Positions 37,398-46,630 of a DNA stretch of 64,000 nucleotides are shown here, one piece after another; position 1 is the first letter of the stretch, and the number at the start of each line of letters is the position of its first letter. The DNA is taken from positions 1 through 64,000 of the IMG/VR virus record IMGVR_UViG_3300046787_000352; one strand, given 5' to 3'. Below the pieces are notes generated by a model that was given only the letters and a program-made list of their open reading frames with translations, did no database searches and had not been told where the DNA came from. The translations under genes were made by a program, and so were the position numbers. The stretch is from a virus.

Positions 37398-38330
37398 ATG
37401 GCTAACACCTCCGGAACCACTGGTTTTAACCTTGACTTGACCGAACTGGTCGAGGAGGCGTTCGAGCGCGTGGGCTCGGAGATGCGCACGGGTTATGACC
37501 TCAAGACCGCTCGTCGGTCTTTGAATCTTTTGTTCGCTGATTGGGCGAACCGTGGCGTGAACATGTGGACGTTTGAGCAAGGCACGATCAACCTCGTGCA
37601 AGGCCAGAACACCTATGCTCTGCCAAATGACACCGTGGACCTGCTCGAACATGTGATTCGCACGCAGGCCAACCAGCAGTCGAACCAAGCTGACTTGACG
37701 ATCACGCGTATCAGCGTGTCGACGTACGCGACTCTCCCCAACAAGCTGCAACAAGCCCGCCCAATTCAGGTGTGGGTGCAGCGCATGGACGGACAGACCT
37801 CGAACACCGGAGCCACGCTTGCAAGCACGATCACCTCGACAGATAACACCATCACTCTTGACACCGTTGTTGGATTACCGTCAACCGGTTTCATCAAGAT
37901 TGACAATGAGTTTATCCAGTACGGGTACATTGACGGCAACACGCTGTATAACTGTTTCCGCGGCCAAAACAACTCAACGGCAGCAGCCCATACTGCTGCG
38001 GCCATCGTCTACTGGGCCAAGCTCCCAGCCGTGACTGTGTGGCCAACACCTGATGGCTCTCAGAGCTACCAGTTTGTGTACTGGCGCATGCGCCGCGTGC
38101 AAGACGCCGGCGGCGGTGTGAACGTCATGGACGTGCCCTTCCGCTTTGTGCCTTGCATGACAGCTGGCCTGGCCTACTACTTGGCGCTCAAGGTGCCGAG
38201 TGGTTTCAACCGTTTGGACGTGCTCAAGATGCAGTACGACGAGGCTTGGGCCACAGCTGCGCAGGAAGACCAAGAGAAGGCTGCCGTGCGCTTTGTGCCG
38301 CGTCAGCAGTTCATTGGGGGTGGGTTCTAA
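37398..38330 (+). CDS. Head-to-tail adaptor / DNA-stabilisation protein (310 aa)
   Basis: Residues about 25-90 (YDLKTARRSLNLLFADWANR, then GTINLVQGQNTYALPNDTVD) match the P22 gp4-like adaptor pattern found in podoviruses. The middle 60 residues form a beta-rich insertion, and the C-terminal end is helical. It would seal the portal after packaging and dock the nozzle. ATG 37398. Confidence 0.8.
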   Translation: MANTSGTTGFNLDLTELVEEAFERVGSEMRTGYDLKTARRSLNLLFADWANRGVNMWTFEQGTINLVQGQNTYALPNDTVDLLEHVIRTQANQQSNQADLTITRISVSTYATLPNKLQQARPIQVWVQRMDGQTSNTGATLASTITSTDNTITLDTVVGLPSTGFIKIDNEFIQYGYIDGNTLYNCFRGQNNSTAAAHTAAAIVYWAKLPAVTVWPTPDGSQSYQFVYWRMRRVQDAGGGVNVMDVPFRFVPCMTAGLAYYLALKVPSGFNRLDVLKMQYDEAWATAAQEDQEKAAVRFVPRQQFIGGGF

Positions 38331-38759
38331 GTGGGCAATCGGTTCTCATCCGGCAAGAACAGCATCGCCGAGTGCGATCGCTGTGGCTTCCGGTTCAAGC
38401 TGCACCAGCTACGTCGTGAGGTCGTCAAGACCAAGAACTACGAGTTGCTGGTCTGCGGCCCATGCTGGGACCCCGATCACCCGCAGCTTCAATTGGGTAT
38501 GTACCCAGTGGATGACCCTCAAGGTGTTCGCAACCCGCGTCCTGATCGCAGCTATGTTTCGTCTGGTACGACAGGTTTGCAGATCATCGACGGCAGCAGC
38601 ACAAGTCTTGATGCTCAAGGCTTCCAAGGTGAAGGCAGCCGCAACATACAATGGGGCTGGGCGCCAGTAGGTGGCTCTAGCTTTTTTGACGACCCACTCA
38701 CACCAAACAACTTGGCATTGAGCGTGGAAATTGGTACAGTCACCGTAACAACGACGTAA
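38331..38759 (+). CDS. Zinc-ribbon virion protein (142 aa)
   Basis: GTG 38331. N-terminal zinc ribbon CDRCGFRFKLHQLRRE ... LVCGPCWD (two C-x2-C pairs), then a low-complexity Gly/Ser tail. This type is found beside adaptor genes in related phages; function unknown, perhaps a tail accessory. Confidence 0.7.
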   Translation: MGNRFSSGKNSIAECDRCGFRFKLHQLRREVVKTKNYELLVCGPCWDPDHPQLQLGMYPVDDPQGVRNPRPDRSYVSSGTTGLQIIDGSSTSLDAQGFQGEGSRNIQWGWAPVGGSSFFDDPLTPNNLALSVEIGTVTVTTT

Positions 38760-38769
38760 GGAGCCGATC

Positions 38770-38931
38770 ATGGCAAAAGTAGACGCAAAGACAGCTGTGC
38801 GTAAGCACGAACAAAATATGCACCCCGGCAAGGCACCAACAAAGATGCGTGCTGGCGGTAAGACCAACAGCGACATGCTGAAAATGGGTCGTGGTTTGGC
38901 TAAGATCGCCAACCAAAAAGCGAAAGGCTAA
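38770..38931 (+). CDS. Small basic KGG-type protein (53 aa)
   Basis: ATG 38770 with GGAG upstream (AAGGAGCC). Sequence has MRAGGKTNSDMLKMGRGLAK, close to other small Lys/Gly-rich proteins of this region. Function unknown. Confidence 0.7.
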   Translation: MAKVDAKTAVRKHEQNMHPGKAPTKMRAGGKTNSDMLKMGRGLAKIANQKAKG

Positions 38932-38933
38932 TC

Positions 38934-39137
38934 ATGGCTACCTCAAAGCAACCACAGAAAAAGCCTATTGCTGCCGCCGGCGTTGAGAAAAACAACACCA
39001 AGGCGAACAAAGACATGAACGTGTCTTCGGCTAACCGCCACAGCAATGACTACAAAGGCGTCAAGACTTCTGGCATCAAAATCCGCGGTACTGGCGCAGC
39101 CACAAAAGGTTTGATGGCCCGCGGCCCAATGGCGTAA
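38934..39137 (+). CDS. Small basic protein with KIRGTGAATKGLMARGPMA end (67 aa)
   Basis: ATG 38934, 2 nt after the previous stop. C-terminus GIKIRGTGAATKGLMARGP is a motif I recall in cyanophage and pelagiphage small proteins. Probably virion- or DNA-associated; unknown function. Confidence 0.7.
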   Translation: MATSKQPQKKPIAAAGVEKNNTKANKDMNVSSANRHSNDYKGVKTSGIKIRGTGAATKGLMARGPMA

Positions 39138-39140
39138 AGC

Positions 39141-39854
39141 ATGACCTACGACGAACTTTTCGCAAACGTACAGGCGTACACGGAGAACACGTTCCCCGAC
39201 ACGTACCTTGCTGACGGCAGTGTTGTTTCTACGGAGACGCAGATCAACACGTTCATCAAGCAGGCGGAGCAGCGCATCTACAACTCGGTGCAGTTCCCTT
39301 CTTTGCGTAAGAACGTCACAGGCATCACGACCACCAACAATAAATACCTATCGCTCCCCGGCGACTTTTTGTCGACGTTCTCTTTGGCTGTTGTTGCCGA
39401 CGATGGGAGCTACGAGTACTTGTTGAATAAGGACGTGAACTTCATTCGTCAAGCGTACCCAAGACCGACGGACACAGCGTTCCCGAAGTACTACGCATTA
39501 TTTGGTCCAACGACTACAAGCGGGGGCTCACCTGCAATCACAGATGAGTTGTCCGCTATTCTTGGTCCAACGCCAGATGCAGCGTATGAAGTAGAGCTGC
39601 ACTATTACTACTACCCAGAGTCGATCGTCGACGCGGCAGACGGGCATACATGGTTGGGTGACAACTTTGACAGCGTGTTGCTGTATGGCACCTTGGTTGA
39701 GGCGTACACCTTTATGAAGGGTGAGGCGGACATCATGGCGTTCTACGTCAAGAAATACGAAGAAGCTCTTGGCTTGGCTAAACGTCTGGGTGATGGTCTG
39801 GAGCGCGGCGACGCGTATCGTGACGGACAAACTAAACTGCGAGTAACGTCATGA
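39141..39854 (+). CDS. Tail/adaptor structural protein (237 aa)
   Basis: Aromatic-rich, with TFIKQAEQRIYNSVQFPSLR and FPKYYALF, then a helical end (MAFYVKKYEEALGLAKRLGD). The order suggests the second adaptor or tail-tube-A-like component that joins nozzle and portal ring. ATG 39141. Confidence 0.7.
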   Translation: MTYDELFANVQAYTENTFPDTYLADGSVVSTETQINTFIKQAEQRIYNSVQFPSLRKNVTGITTTNNKYLSLPGDFLSTFSLAVVADDGSYEYLLNKDVNFIRQAYPRPTDTAFPKYYALFGPTTTSGGSPAITDELSAILGPTPDAAYEVELHYYYYPESIVDAADGHTWLGDNFDSVLLYGTLVEAYTFMKGEADIMAFYVKKYEEALGLAKRLGDGLERGDAYRDGQTKLRVTS

Positions 39855-40279
39855 CCATTGCACAGGGCGCAACCAACACATTCAAGCTCGGGTTGCCGAA
39901 AGGCAACTTTGATTTTGACGTGGACACATTCAAGATCGCGCTGTACACCGGCGCGGCTTCGATCAATTTAGACACCACCGCGTACACGACGGACGGTGAG
40001 GTCGTAGCCGCAGGCTACACCGCTGGTGGTGAGACGTTGTCGGTGTCGCAAGTACCCACGATTGGAAATCAAACCGGTGATGCCACTGTGTATCTGTCGT
40101 TTAGCAATGTGACGTGGACTTCAGCGCTCACAGCGCGCGGCGCGTTGATTTACAAATCTGGCTCGGGCAACCCGTCCGTTTGCGTTCTTGACTTCGGTGC
40201 GGACAAAACTTCCACCACAACTTTCACGGTGCAGTTTCCCGCTGCCACCAATACAGCGGCGATCATCCGCATTTCGTAA
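39851..40279 (+). CDS. Beta-rich tail protein (142 aa)
   Basis: Thr/Ala/Gly-rich, beta pattern (FKIALYTGAASINLDTTAYT). Overlaps the previous stop by 4 nt. Probably a small fibre-associated or tail structural subunit. Confidence 0.65.
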   Translation: MTIAQGATNTFKLGLPKGNFDFDVDTFKIALYTGAASINLDTTAYTTDGEVVAAGYTAGGETLSVSQVPTIGNQTGDATVYLSFSNVTWTSALTARGALIYKSGSGNPSVCVLDFGADKTSTTTFTVQFPAATNTAAIIRIS

Positions 40280-40288
40280 GGACTCAAC

Positions 40289-40807
40289 ATGCAAGAAACA
40301 GCAAAAGCCGGTGGTGTGTTCCACGTTCAGTGCTTGGACAAAGACGGCAACCTCAAGTGGGAAACGCAATTCCCCAACCTCGTTGTGAACGAGGGTTTGC
40401 AGGACATGAACAACAAGTATTTCAAGGGTAGTGGCTACACTGCGGCTTGGTACATGGGCTTGATTACAGGCCCCGGCTCAGGCACATCGTTTGCCGCAGG
40501 CGACACTTTGGCCAGTCACTCCGGTTGGACCGAGTTCACTAACTACTCAGGCGGCGTGCGCCCACAGATCACTTTCGGTACGCCGACAACTGCTGACCCA
40601 TCGGTGGCAACAAACTCGGCTTCCCCAACAGCGTTCTCGATTTCCAGCTCAGGTGGCGTAGTGGCTGGCGCGTTTGTTTGCTCAGCAACCTCCGGTACGT
40701 CTGGCGTGTTGTTTTCCGCTGCCGATTTTGAATCGCCCGGCGACCGTACAGTTGTGTCTGGTGACACATTGAACGTCACATACACCTTCAGCTTGGCTGC
40801 TGCGTAA
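40289..40807 (+). CDS. Beta-rich tail/fibre protein (172 aa)
   Basis: Begins MQETAKAGGVFHVQCLDKDG, then NLVVNEGLQDMNNKYFKGSG and a Thr/Ser/Ala-rich beta-sandwich. The pattern is seen in phage virion structural proteins (recalled). ATG 40289. Confidence 0.7.
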   Translation: MQETAKAGGVFHVQCLDKDGNLKWETQFPNLVVNEGLQDMNNKYFKGSGYTAAWYMGLITGPGSGTSFAAGDTLASHSGWTEFTNYSGGVRPQITFGTPTTADPSVATNSASPTAFSISSSGGVVAGAFVCSATSGTSGVLFSAADFESPGDRTVVSGDTLNVTYTFSLAAA

Positions 40808-40815
40808 GGCACTAG

Positions 40816-41373
40816 ATGTTTAGCGGAGCAGCTTTTGCAGCCGCCCCGTTCTCTGCAACTGGGTCGAACACATACAACGTAGTTATCCTTGAGGATGCTA
40901 CTGGTAGCAGCACGTTTGTGGCGAGAGCACGTTTTGCCTCGTCTGTGACTGAATCTGCTGAGATGTCCGCGCAGACTTTTGTCGCTGCTTCGGTGTTTGG
41001 TGCGTCTTTTGTTGACGCTGCTGAAGGCTCGGACACAATGCTTGTTGCGCCGTCAGAATTTGGTGCTTCTGTTGCAGAGACAGCCGAAGGCACGGACACA
41101 ATGCTTGTTGCCCCGTCAGAGTTCAACGCCTCTTTTGTAGACGCCGCAGAAGCGTCGGATGGATTCGTTGCGTTGGTGATATTCGTTTGTTCGATTTCAG
41201 AATCGGCAGATGCAGCAGATCAGATTTTGGCCCGCCTATTGTGGGAAATCATCGACGACAGTCAATCAGTTGTTTGGGGCTTGGTGGGTGACTCGCAGAG
41301 CACAACGTGGTCTAATATCGACGACAGCGCACCGACAACGTGGTCAACAATCCCCACCATTAACAGAGATTAA
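40816..41373 (+). CDS. Tandem-repeat fibre-associated protein (185 aa)
   Basis: Residues 34-136 consist of five imperfect repeats of 20-21 residues with the theme (F/M)(V/L)A..xF.AS..(E/D).AE.(S/T)D. The C-terminal part has three shorter repeats of I-x-DDS-(Q/A)-x-x-x-W. No family recognised. Such repeats suggest an elongated structural protein of the tail. ATG 40816. Confidence 0.7.
   Translation: MFSGAAFAAAPFSATGSNTYNVVILEDATGSSTFVARARFASSVTESAEMSAQTFVAASVFGASFVDAAEGSDTMLVAPSEFGASVAETAEGTDTMLVAPSEFNASFVDAAEASDGFVALVIFVCSISESADAADQILARLLWEIIDDSQSVVWGLVGDSQSTTWSNIDDSAPTTWSTIPTINRD
40915..41223 (+). repeat. Coding tandem repeats, five units of about 62 bp
   Basis: Direct repeats within the 40816 gene; the middle two units share long identical stretches (ACAATGCTTGTTGC, CCGTCAGA), suggesting recent unit duplication. 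Confidence 0.75.
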
Positions 41374-41375
41374 AC

Positions 41376-43391
41376 ATGGCTATTGTCGTAAAAGATCGGG
41401 TACAAGAAACCTCCACAACTACAGGCACATCTGACTTTGTGCTTGCTGGAGCGACCCCCGGTTACCAGTCGTTCGCTGCTATTGGCAACACAAATACCAC
41501 ATACTACGCAGCGGTTGACCCCGCCACTGGCGCTTGGGAAGTTGGTACTGGCACGTACAGTACCACTGGCCCGACTCTCACACGCACAACTGTTTTTGAA
41601 TCCAGTGCAAGTGGAGCGAAGGTTGACTTTGCCGCAGGTGCAAAGAATGTGTTCTGCGTTTACCCAGCTGAGCGAGCCATTTACGAAGAGCCTTCTGGCA
41701 ATACTCTTATTGACGGTGGTCCGCTGACGGTTATCGGTACCGGTGTGCCAACTTACACCAGCTTCTCGGCTGTTTTGTCCGAGATGTATGGCAACGTGGA
41801 TACCTTTGCGCAATCTTACGCACAGAACTACAACGACGGGCCAGACGCTTCGGCGGACATGATTGTCTACCGTGATAACACCGTGGTGGATACGGCCAAC
41901 TTCATGGACATGGGCATTAACAGCTCAAACTTCTCGTCCGCAACGTACCCGATTTTTACGCCTAGTTCCATGTACCTGTACGGTGATGGCGGTGAGATGT
42001 TTGTTGGTAGCGGCACTGATGATCTTATTTTCTTTACTGGAGGTGTTGACACCACTGACGAAGCTGCGCGTTTTGACAAGACTACAAAAGCGCTGACCAC
42101 AATTGCGGACGTTAACGTTGGCGGTGCTCTGGATGTGATAGGTGCGGCCACGTTTGGTTCGACTGTTACCCTAGATGCAGACCCAACTACCGCACTCGAA
42201 GCGGCAACCAAGCAGTACGTAGACAACGCAGTGTCAAACGGTTTTCACGTCCACACCCCCGTGCTCGTGGCTACAACAGGCAACCTCACTGCAACCTATA
42301 GCAACGGTACCGCTGGTGTTGGCGCTACTCTAACCAACTCAGGCACACAAGAAGCTCTTGAGATTGACGGTGTGTCGATGACGGTCGCTGACCGTGTATT
42401 GGTGTGGCAACAAAGTGCTCAAGCCCAGAACGGCGTGTACGTCGTAACAACCGTTGGTGACGGCTCAACAAACTGGGTGCTGACTCGCGCATCGGATGCG
42501 GACACCTACGTGCCACAGTCAGACACCGGCCTTGGTGGCGGAGATTACTTCTTCGTGTCCAGCGGCGCTACAGAGGGCTTCTCGTCTTTTGTTTGCACGA
42601 ACGACGGCGCGATTACATTCGGCACTACAGCCATTACATTTGCGTTGTTCAGTACAGTTCCAGAGTACATCGTCACGGCTCCTTTGAGCCTGACAGGCAA
42701 CACACTGGCTTTAACTGGCACTGTTGCAGCAACTAACGGTGGTACAGGTACAAACACAGTCACGACAGGTGACATGCTCTACGGTTCTGCGTCGAACACT
42801 TGGTCTAAGTTGGCCTTGGGTTCCGCATACAAGTCTTTGGTGGTGAACGGTTCAGGTACTCAGGTGGAGTGGAACGCAGTTGCCTTGAACCAAGCAGGTG
42901 CGGTCTCTGGTGCCCTTGGTGCTACGAACGGCGGCACAGGTCAAAGCTCTTACGCTGTGGGCGACATCCTGTATTCTGGTCTGGCTAACACGTTGAGTAA
43001 GTTGGCCGGTAATACATCGACCACCAAGAAGTTCCTTTCCCAAACAGGTACAGGCTCTGATTCCGCCGCGCCTTCATGGGATGCGGTTTCGTCTGGGGAT
43101 ATTTCAGGTCTTGGTACGATGGCATCTCAAAATGCCAACAACGTTGCTATCACAGGTGGCACAATCAACGGCACAACGGTCGGAGCTTCTACCCCTGCGG
43201 CTGTTACGGGTACTGTAGTTTCTGGCACTACATCTGTTGTCGCTGCTAATGGCGTGTTCATCAACGATCAGATCGTTAGCTCAAACTTGGCTATTGGTAC
43301 CGGACAAAACGGTTTCTCGATTGGCCCGTTGTCAGTTGCTTCTGGCGTGACATTTAGCGTTGCTGCGGGTCAGCGCCACATCGTTCTGTAA
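41376..43391 (+). CDS. Tail fibre protein (671 aa)
   Basis: N-terminal 90 residues ([20 protein letters not shown]) look like the virion-attachment end of phage fibres. The middle has [20 protein letters not shown], the C-terminal half carries repeated ATNGGTG-x-x units. Elongated, Gly/Thr/Ser-rich, as expected of a trimeric receptor-binding fibre. ATG 41376. Confidence 0.8.
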   Translation: MAIVVKDRVQETSTTTGTSDFVLAGATPGYQSFAAIGNTNTTYYAAVDPATGAWEVGTGTYSTTGPTLTRTTVFESSASGAKVDFAAGAKNVFCVYPAERAIYEEPSGNTLIDGGPLTVIGTGVPTYTSFSAVLSEMYGNVDTFAQSYAQNYNDGPDASADMIVYRDNTVVDTANFMDMGINSSNFSSATYPIFTPSSMYLYGDGGEMFVGSGTDDLIFFTGGVDTTDEAARFDKTTKALTTIADVNVGGALDVIGAATFGSTVTLDADPTTALEAATKQYVDNAVSNGFHVHTPVLVATTGNLTATYSNGTAGVGATLTNSGTQEALEIDGVSMTVADRVLVWQQSAQAQNGVYVVTTVGDGSTNWVLTRASDADTYVPQSDTGLGGGDYFFVSSGATEGFSSFVCTNDGAITFGTTAITFALFSTVPEYIVTAPLSLTGNTLALTGTVAATNGGTGTNTVTTGDMLYGSASNTWSKLALGSAYKSLVVNGSGTQVEWNAVALNQAGAVSGALGATNGGTGQSSYAVGDILYSGLANTLSKLAGNTSTTKKFLSQTGTGSDSAAPSWDAVSSGDISGLGTMASQNANNVAITGGTINGTTVGASTPAAVTGTVVSGTTSVVAANGVFINDQIVSSNLAIGTGQNGFSIGPLSVASGVTFSVAAGQRHIVL

Positions 43392-43399
43392 GGAAAGAC

Positions 43400-44326
43400 A
43401 TGACTACTATTACCGCATCAACATTGGTGAATACAGGGTACGTTGTTGAGGCCGACGATACCGGCACGCTTGTCTTAAAGACGGGGGCGACTCCCACGAC
43501 TGCTTTGACTATTAGCGACGCGCAGGTCGTCACTTTTGCGCAGCCGGTTTCCGGTTCCGGTTCCAACCTAACGTCACTGAACGCAAGTAACTTATCGTCT
43601 GGGACGGTCGCCACTGCACGTCTTGGCTCCGGTACAGCAAGCTCGTCTACCTACCTTCGTGGTGACAGCACTTGGGCTTCTATTGCATCAAGCCAATGGA
43701 CAACAACTGGTTCTGACATCTACTACAACACAGGTAACGTAGGTATTGGTACGAGTTCGCCAAGTTTTTCTGGTTTTGGTTCAAACACAAGTGGTGTTCA
43801 AGTAACTAATGGTAATAATGCGGCATTTAAATTAAGTGGTAATGCTGGCGGTGATTTTTATATAGTTAGTGGCTCAGGACAGCATTGGTTATACGCAACC
43901 GGCGCTGTACCAATGTCTTTCTCTACCAACGGCACAGAACAAGCGCGTATCACTTCTGCGGGCCTTTTTCAGTTCAACTCAGGCTACGGCTCTGTCGCCA
44001 CTGCCTACGGTTGCCGCGCTTGGGTCAACTTCAACGGTACAGGTACTGTGTCGATTCGTGCAAGTGGTAACGTGTCTAGCATTGGTGATAACGGTGTTGG
44101 CGACTACACCATAAACTTTTCGTCAGCTATGCCTAATGCAAACTACGCATGGTCCTGCGCCGGTAGCAGCTACTTAGATAGCTCAACTACAAACGCCTGT
44201 ATGGTTGGTAGAACAACAACATCTGAACAAACAGCTGCATCACTGCGCTTTGACACGGTGCGCTCACAAGGCTCGTCTATGGATAACCAAGATACACCTT
44301 TGGTTACTGTTCAAATTATTCGATAA
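43400..44326 (+). CDS. Tail fibre-like protein (308 aa)
   Basis: N-terminal module ([20 protein letters not shown]) is shared with the 44813 protein. It carries a typical [10 protein letters not shown] motif and ends in a beta-rich domain that may bind the receptor. ATG 43400. Likely part of the fibre/tip assembly. Confidence 0.75.
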   Translation: MTTITASTLVNTGYVVEADDTGTLVLKTGATPTTALTISDAQVVTFAQPVSGSGSNLTSLNASNLSSGTVATARLGSGTASSSTYLRGDSTWASIASSQWTTTGSDIYYNTGNVGIGTSSPSFSGFGSNTSGVQVTNGNNAAFKLSGNAGGDFYIVSGSGQHWLYATGAVPMSFSTNGTEQARITSAGLFQFNSGYGSVATAYGCRAWVNFNGTGTVSIRASGNVSSIGDNGVGDYTINFSSAMPNANYAWSCAGSSYLDSSTTNACMVGRTTTSEQTAASLRFDTVRSQGSSMDNQDTPLVTVQIIR

Positions 44327-44338
44327 AAAGGACCGACC

Positions 44339-44593
44339 ATGACACAACGAATCATCTATGAAAACGACGAAGGCGGCGTGGTTGTCCTCATCCCAGCACC
44401 AGAAGCTCTTGAGCAATACGGCATCGAAGCCATTGCGTTGAAAGATGTACCTGCGGGCAAGCCTTTTAAGATTGTTGCCGTAGAAGAAATTCCATCTGAC
44501 CGTACTTTCCGTGGCGCATGGGAGGTTGACCCTGCCGCGTTGACTGACGGCGTAGGTGCTGAATCTGACCAATTTCCAGAGGTGGCTGAATGA
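44339..44593 (+). CDS. Small conserved tail-region protein (84 aa)
   Basis: Contains IIYENDEGGVVVLIPAPEAL, then ALKDVPAGKPFKIVAVEEIP. I recall this protein type among tail fibre genes of many phages. It may be an assembly chaperone. Overlaps the next gene by 4 nt. Confidence 0.7.
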   Translation: MTQRIIYENDEGGVVVLIPAPEALEQYGIEAIALKDVPAGKPFKIVAVEEIPSDRTFRGAWEVDPAALTDGVGAESDQFPEVAE

Positions 44594-44811
44594 TTACCGT
44601 GAACATCGACAAGGCAAAAGACATCACCAAAGACCGTTTGCGTGCCGAGCGTGTTGCGCTGTTGGCGGCTCAGGACGTTGCGTATATGCGTGCCATTGAA
44701 TCTGGCCAAGACACCTCAGCTATCGTGGCTGAGAAACAACGTCTACGCGACATCACTCAACTGGCCGACCAAGCATCAACACTGGAAGAGCTAAAAGCTC
44801 TTGGGGTCTAA
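44590..44811 (+). CDS. Tail-fibre assembly chaperone-like protein (73 aa)
   Basis: INIDKAKDITKDRLRAERVA, an A-Q-D-V-A-Y-M-R-A-I-E-S segment and RLRDITQLADQA resemble the XkdW/fibre-assembly type small proteins (recalled). Coupled to the 44339 gene and directly before the tip gene. Confidence 0.65.
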   Translation: MITVNIDKAKDITKDRLRAERVALLAAQDVAYMRAIESGQDTSAIVAEKQRLRDITQLADQASTLEELKALGV

Positions 44812-44812
44812 T

Positions 44813-45481
44813 ATGGCAGCAACAACACTTCTTAGCGACAACGGTGCAAGCTCAGGGCTGTCTGGGTACACGCTCACTGGCGGCAGCGACGGCACGTTGG
44901 AACTTCAAACCACGACTGCTGGCGGCACCCCTACCACAGCCATAAGCATTAGCAACGCACAGGTTGTTACGTTTGTGAACCCGCCTGTTGGTGTTGACGC
45001 GTTCCCATCTGGAACGGCGATGTTGTTTCTTCAAACAGCCGCTCCGACAGGTTGGACAAAATCAACCGCGCATGACAACAAAGCCCTTCGTGTGGTCAGC
45101 GGTACCGCAGGTTCTGGCGGTTCGGTGGCGTTCACGACTGCGTTCGCTTCGCAGACACCTAGCGGCTCCGTATCGGTGTCAGGTACGGTGGGCGCGACAA
45201 CGCTCTCGACAAGCCAGATTCCAAGTCATAACCACTTAGGTGGACATCCTAGAGCGAACGGATTTGAGTACAACAACTCCCTATACGGAACAACAACAGC
45301 TGGTAGTTATGCTGTATCTTCGCAAGCCAGTGGATACTACACAGGCAACTTTGCTTACACGTCATCTACAGGCAGCGGCGGCTCCCATGACCACTCGTTC
45401 AGCGGCTCGGGGAGTTTCTCTGGCTCTGCGATCAACTTGGCGGTACAGTATGTGGACACCATCATCGCTACAAAGAATTGA
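44813..45481 (+). CDS. Collar-type tail tip protein A (222 aa)
   Basis: ATG 44813. N-terminal fibre-like module, then a tail-collar-type domain: APTGWTKSTAHDNKALRVVS, a His-rich loop SHNHLGGHP and HDHSFSG ... INLAVQYVDTIIATKN. The H-x-H loops are known to bind metal in phage short tail fibres. A paralogue is at 46070. Confidence 0.75.
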   Translation: MAATTLLSDNGASSGLSGYTLTGGSDGTLELQTTTAGGTPTTAISISNAQVVTFVNPPVGVDAFPSGTAMLFLQTAAPTGWTKSTAHDNKALRVVSGTAGSGGSVAFTTAFASQTPSGSVSVSGTVGATTLSTSQIPSHNHLGGHPRANGFEYNNSLYGTTTAGSYAVSSQASGYYTGNFAYTSSTGSGGSHDHSFSGSGSFSGSAINLAVQYVDTIIATKN

Positions 45482-45483
45482 TT

Positions 45484-45798
45484 ATGAAAATTGAAGCCAA
45501 AGCCAACTGCCCACTTGACGGATTTAACCCTTGCCGCAAACTTGACTGCGCATGGTTTATGCAGATTCGCGGGAAGAATCCGAACACCGGCGATGATATT
45601 GACGATTGGGGCTGCTCTATGGCGTGGATGCCTGTGTTGCTTATTGAGAACAGCCAGCAGCAACGCCAGACAGGTGCGGCGGTTGAGTCGTTCCGTAACG
45701 AGATGGTCAAGTCAAACGAGGTCGGGCAGCGTGTTCTCTTGGCCGCTGCGGGCGTGCCGCAACAAGCACAACAAATGATTTTGGAGTCCAACAAATGA
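45484..45798 (+). CDS. Cysteine-rich conserved phage protein (104 aa)
   Basis: ATG 45484. Contains CPLDGFNPCRKLDCAWFMQI, then DDWGCSMAWMP: four Cys in a compact arrangement recalled from many fibre-region phage proteins. Possibly zinc-binding chaperone. Function unknown. Confidence 0.7.
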   Translation: MKIEAKANCPLDGFNPCRKLDCAWFMQIRGKNPNTGDDIDDWGCSMAWMPVLLIENSQQQRQTGAAVESFRNEMVKSNEVGQRVLLAAAGVPQQAQQMILESNK

Positions 45799-46067
45799 AG
45801 ATCACAATTATTCCTGCGGATGGCGCAGTCTACAAAGACAACGTTTCTTTCTCTGAGTTAGACCTGTCTTGTGCCCCCGCAGACGTTCACGCCCTGCAAT
45901 GGTTTGGTGAAAAAGGTTGGATTGAGTTTTCTGTCGATGCAGATTTCAATAAGCCAGCGAACCAAAACATCACAGAGCTACCTGTGTGGGTGGCTACCGC
46001 CCTTACAAAATGGGATGAGGCGCAAGCCGCTTTGACCCAAGCAACCCAAGCAACCCAAGAAGGTTAA
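45795..46067 (+). CDS. Small tail-region protein (90 aa)
   Basis: Begins MKITIIPADGAVYKDNVSFS, with ALQWFGEKGWIEF in the middle. Common partner of the Cys-rich protein (recalled). Ends with a short ATQ repeat (nucleotide GCAACCCAA three times). Overlaps the previous stop. Confidence 0.7.
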   Translation: MKITIIPADGAVYKDNVSFSELDLSCAPADVHALQWFGEKGWIEFSVDADFNKPANQNITELPVWVATALTKWDEAQAALTQATQATQEG

Positions 46068-46069
46068 GT

Positions 46070-46621
46070 ATGGCAGTCGTAATTAACGGGTCTGGGAGCA
46101 TATCCGGCCTAAGTGTCGGGGGTCTACCCGAAGGGGTTGTTACCGTATCCGATCTGTACGCCACAGGCACGCCAAGCTCTACTACGTTCCTGCGAGGGGA
46201 CGGTGCATGGGCGCAAGCCGGATTTGAGTCAGGCACGACGTTGGTGTTTTCACAGACCAATGCCCCTACCGGCTGGACGAAGTCAACAACACACAACAAC
46301 AAAGCACTGCGAATCGTGTCTGGCACTGTAAGTTCAGGTGGCTCTGTTGCGTTTACCACTGCGTTTGCCTCACAGGCCGTTGTAGGGACCGTAGGGGACA
46401 CCACACTTTCAACCGCACAAATGCCCAGCCACTTCCACGGTAACGCCTATAACAGCTACGGTGGCGTGTCAGGCCCCGGTTTTTACAACCCTGCGTACTA
46501 CCCGATTCTAGGGAACACCTCGTCTACGGGTGGAGGCGGCTCACATACGCACAGTTTTTCTGGCACCGCAATCAACTTGGCTGTGCAGTACGTGGACGTC
46601 ATCTTGGCCGTAAAAGATTAA
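46070..46621 (+). CDS. Collar-type tail tip protein B (183 aa)
   Basis: Same C-terminal domain as the 44813 gene: APTGWTKSTTHNNKALRIVS, the loop SHFHGNAYN and SHTHSFSG ... INLAVQYVDVILAVKD. Different N-terminus, with FLRGDGAWAQAG. A duplicate tip gene that could broaden receptor choice. Confidence 0.75.
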   Translation: MAVVINGSGSISGLSVGGLPEGVVTVSDLYATGTPSSTTFLRGDGAWAQAGFESGTTLVFSQTNAPTGWTKSTTHNNKALRIVSGTVSSGGSVAFTTAFASQAVVGTVGDTTLSTAQMPSHFHGNAYNSYGGVSGPGFYNPAYYPILGNTSSTGGGGSHTHSFSGTAINLAVQYVDVILAVKD

Positions 46622-46630
46622 AGGAACACA

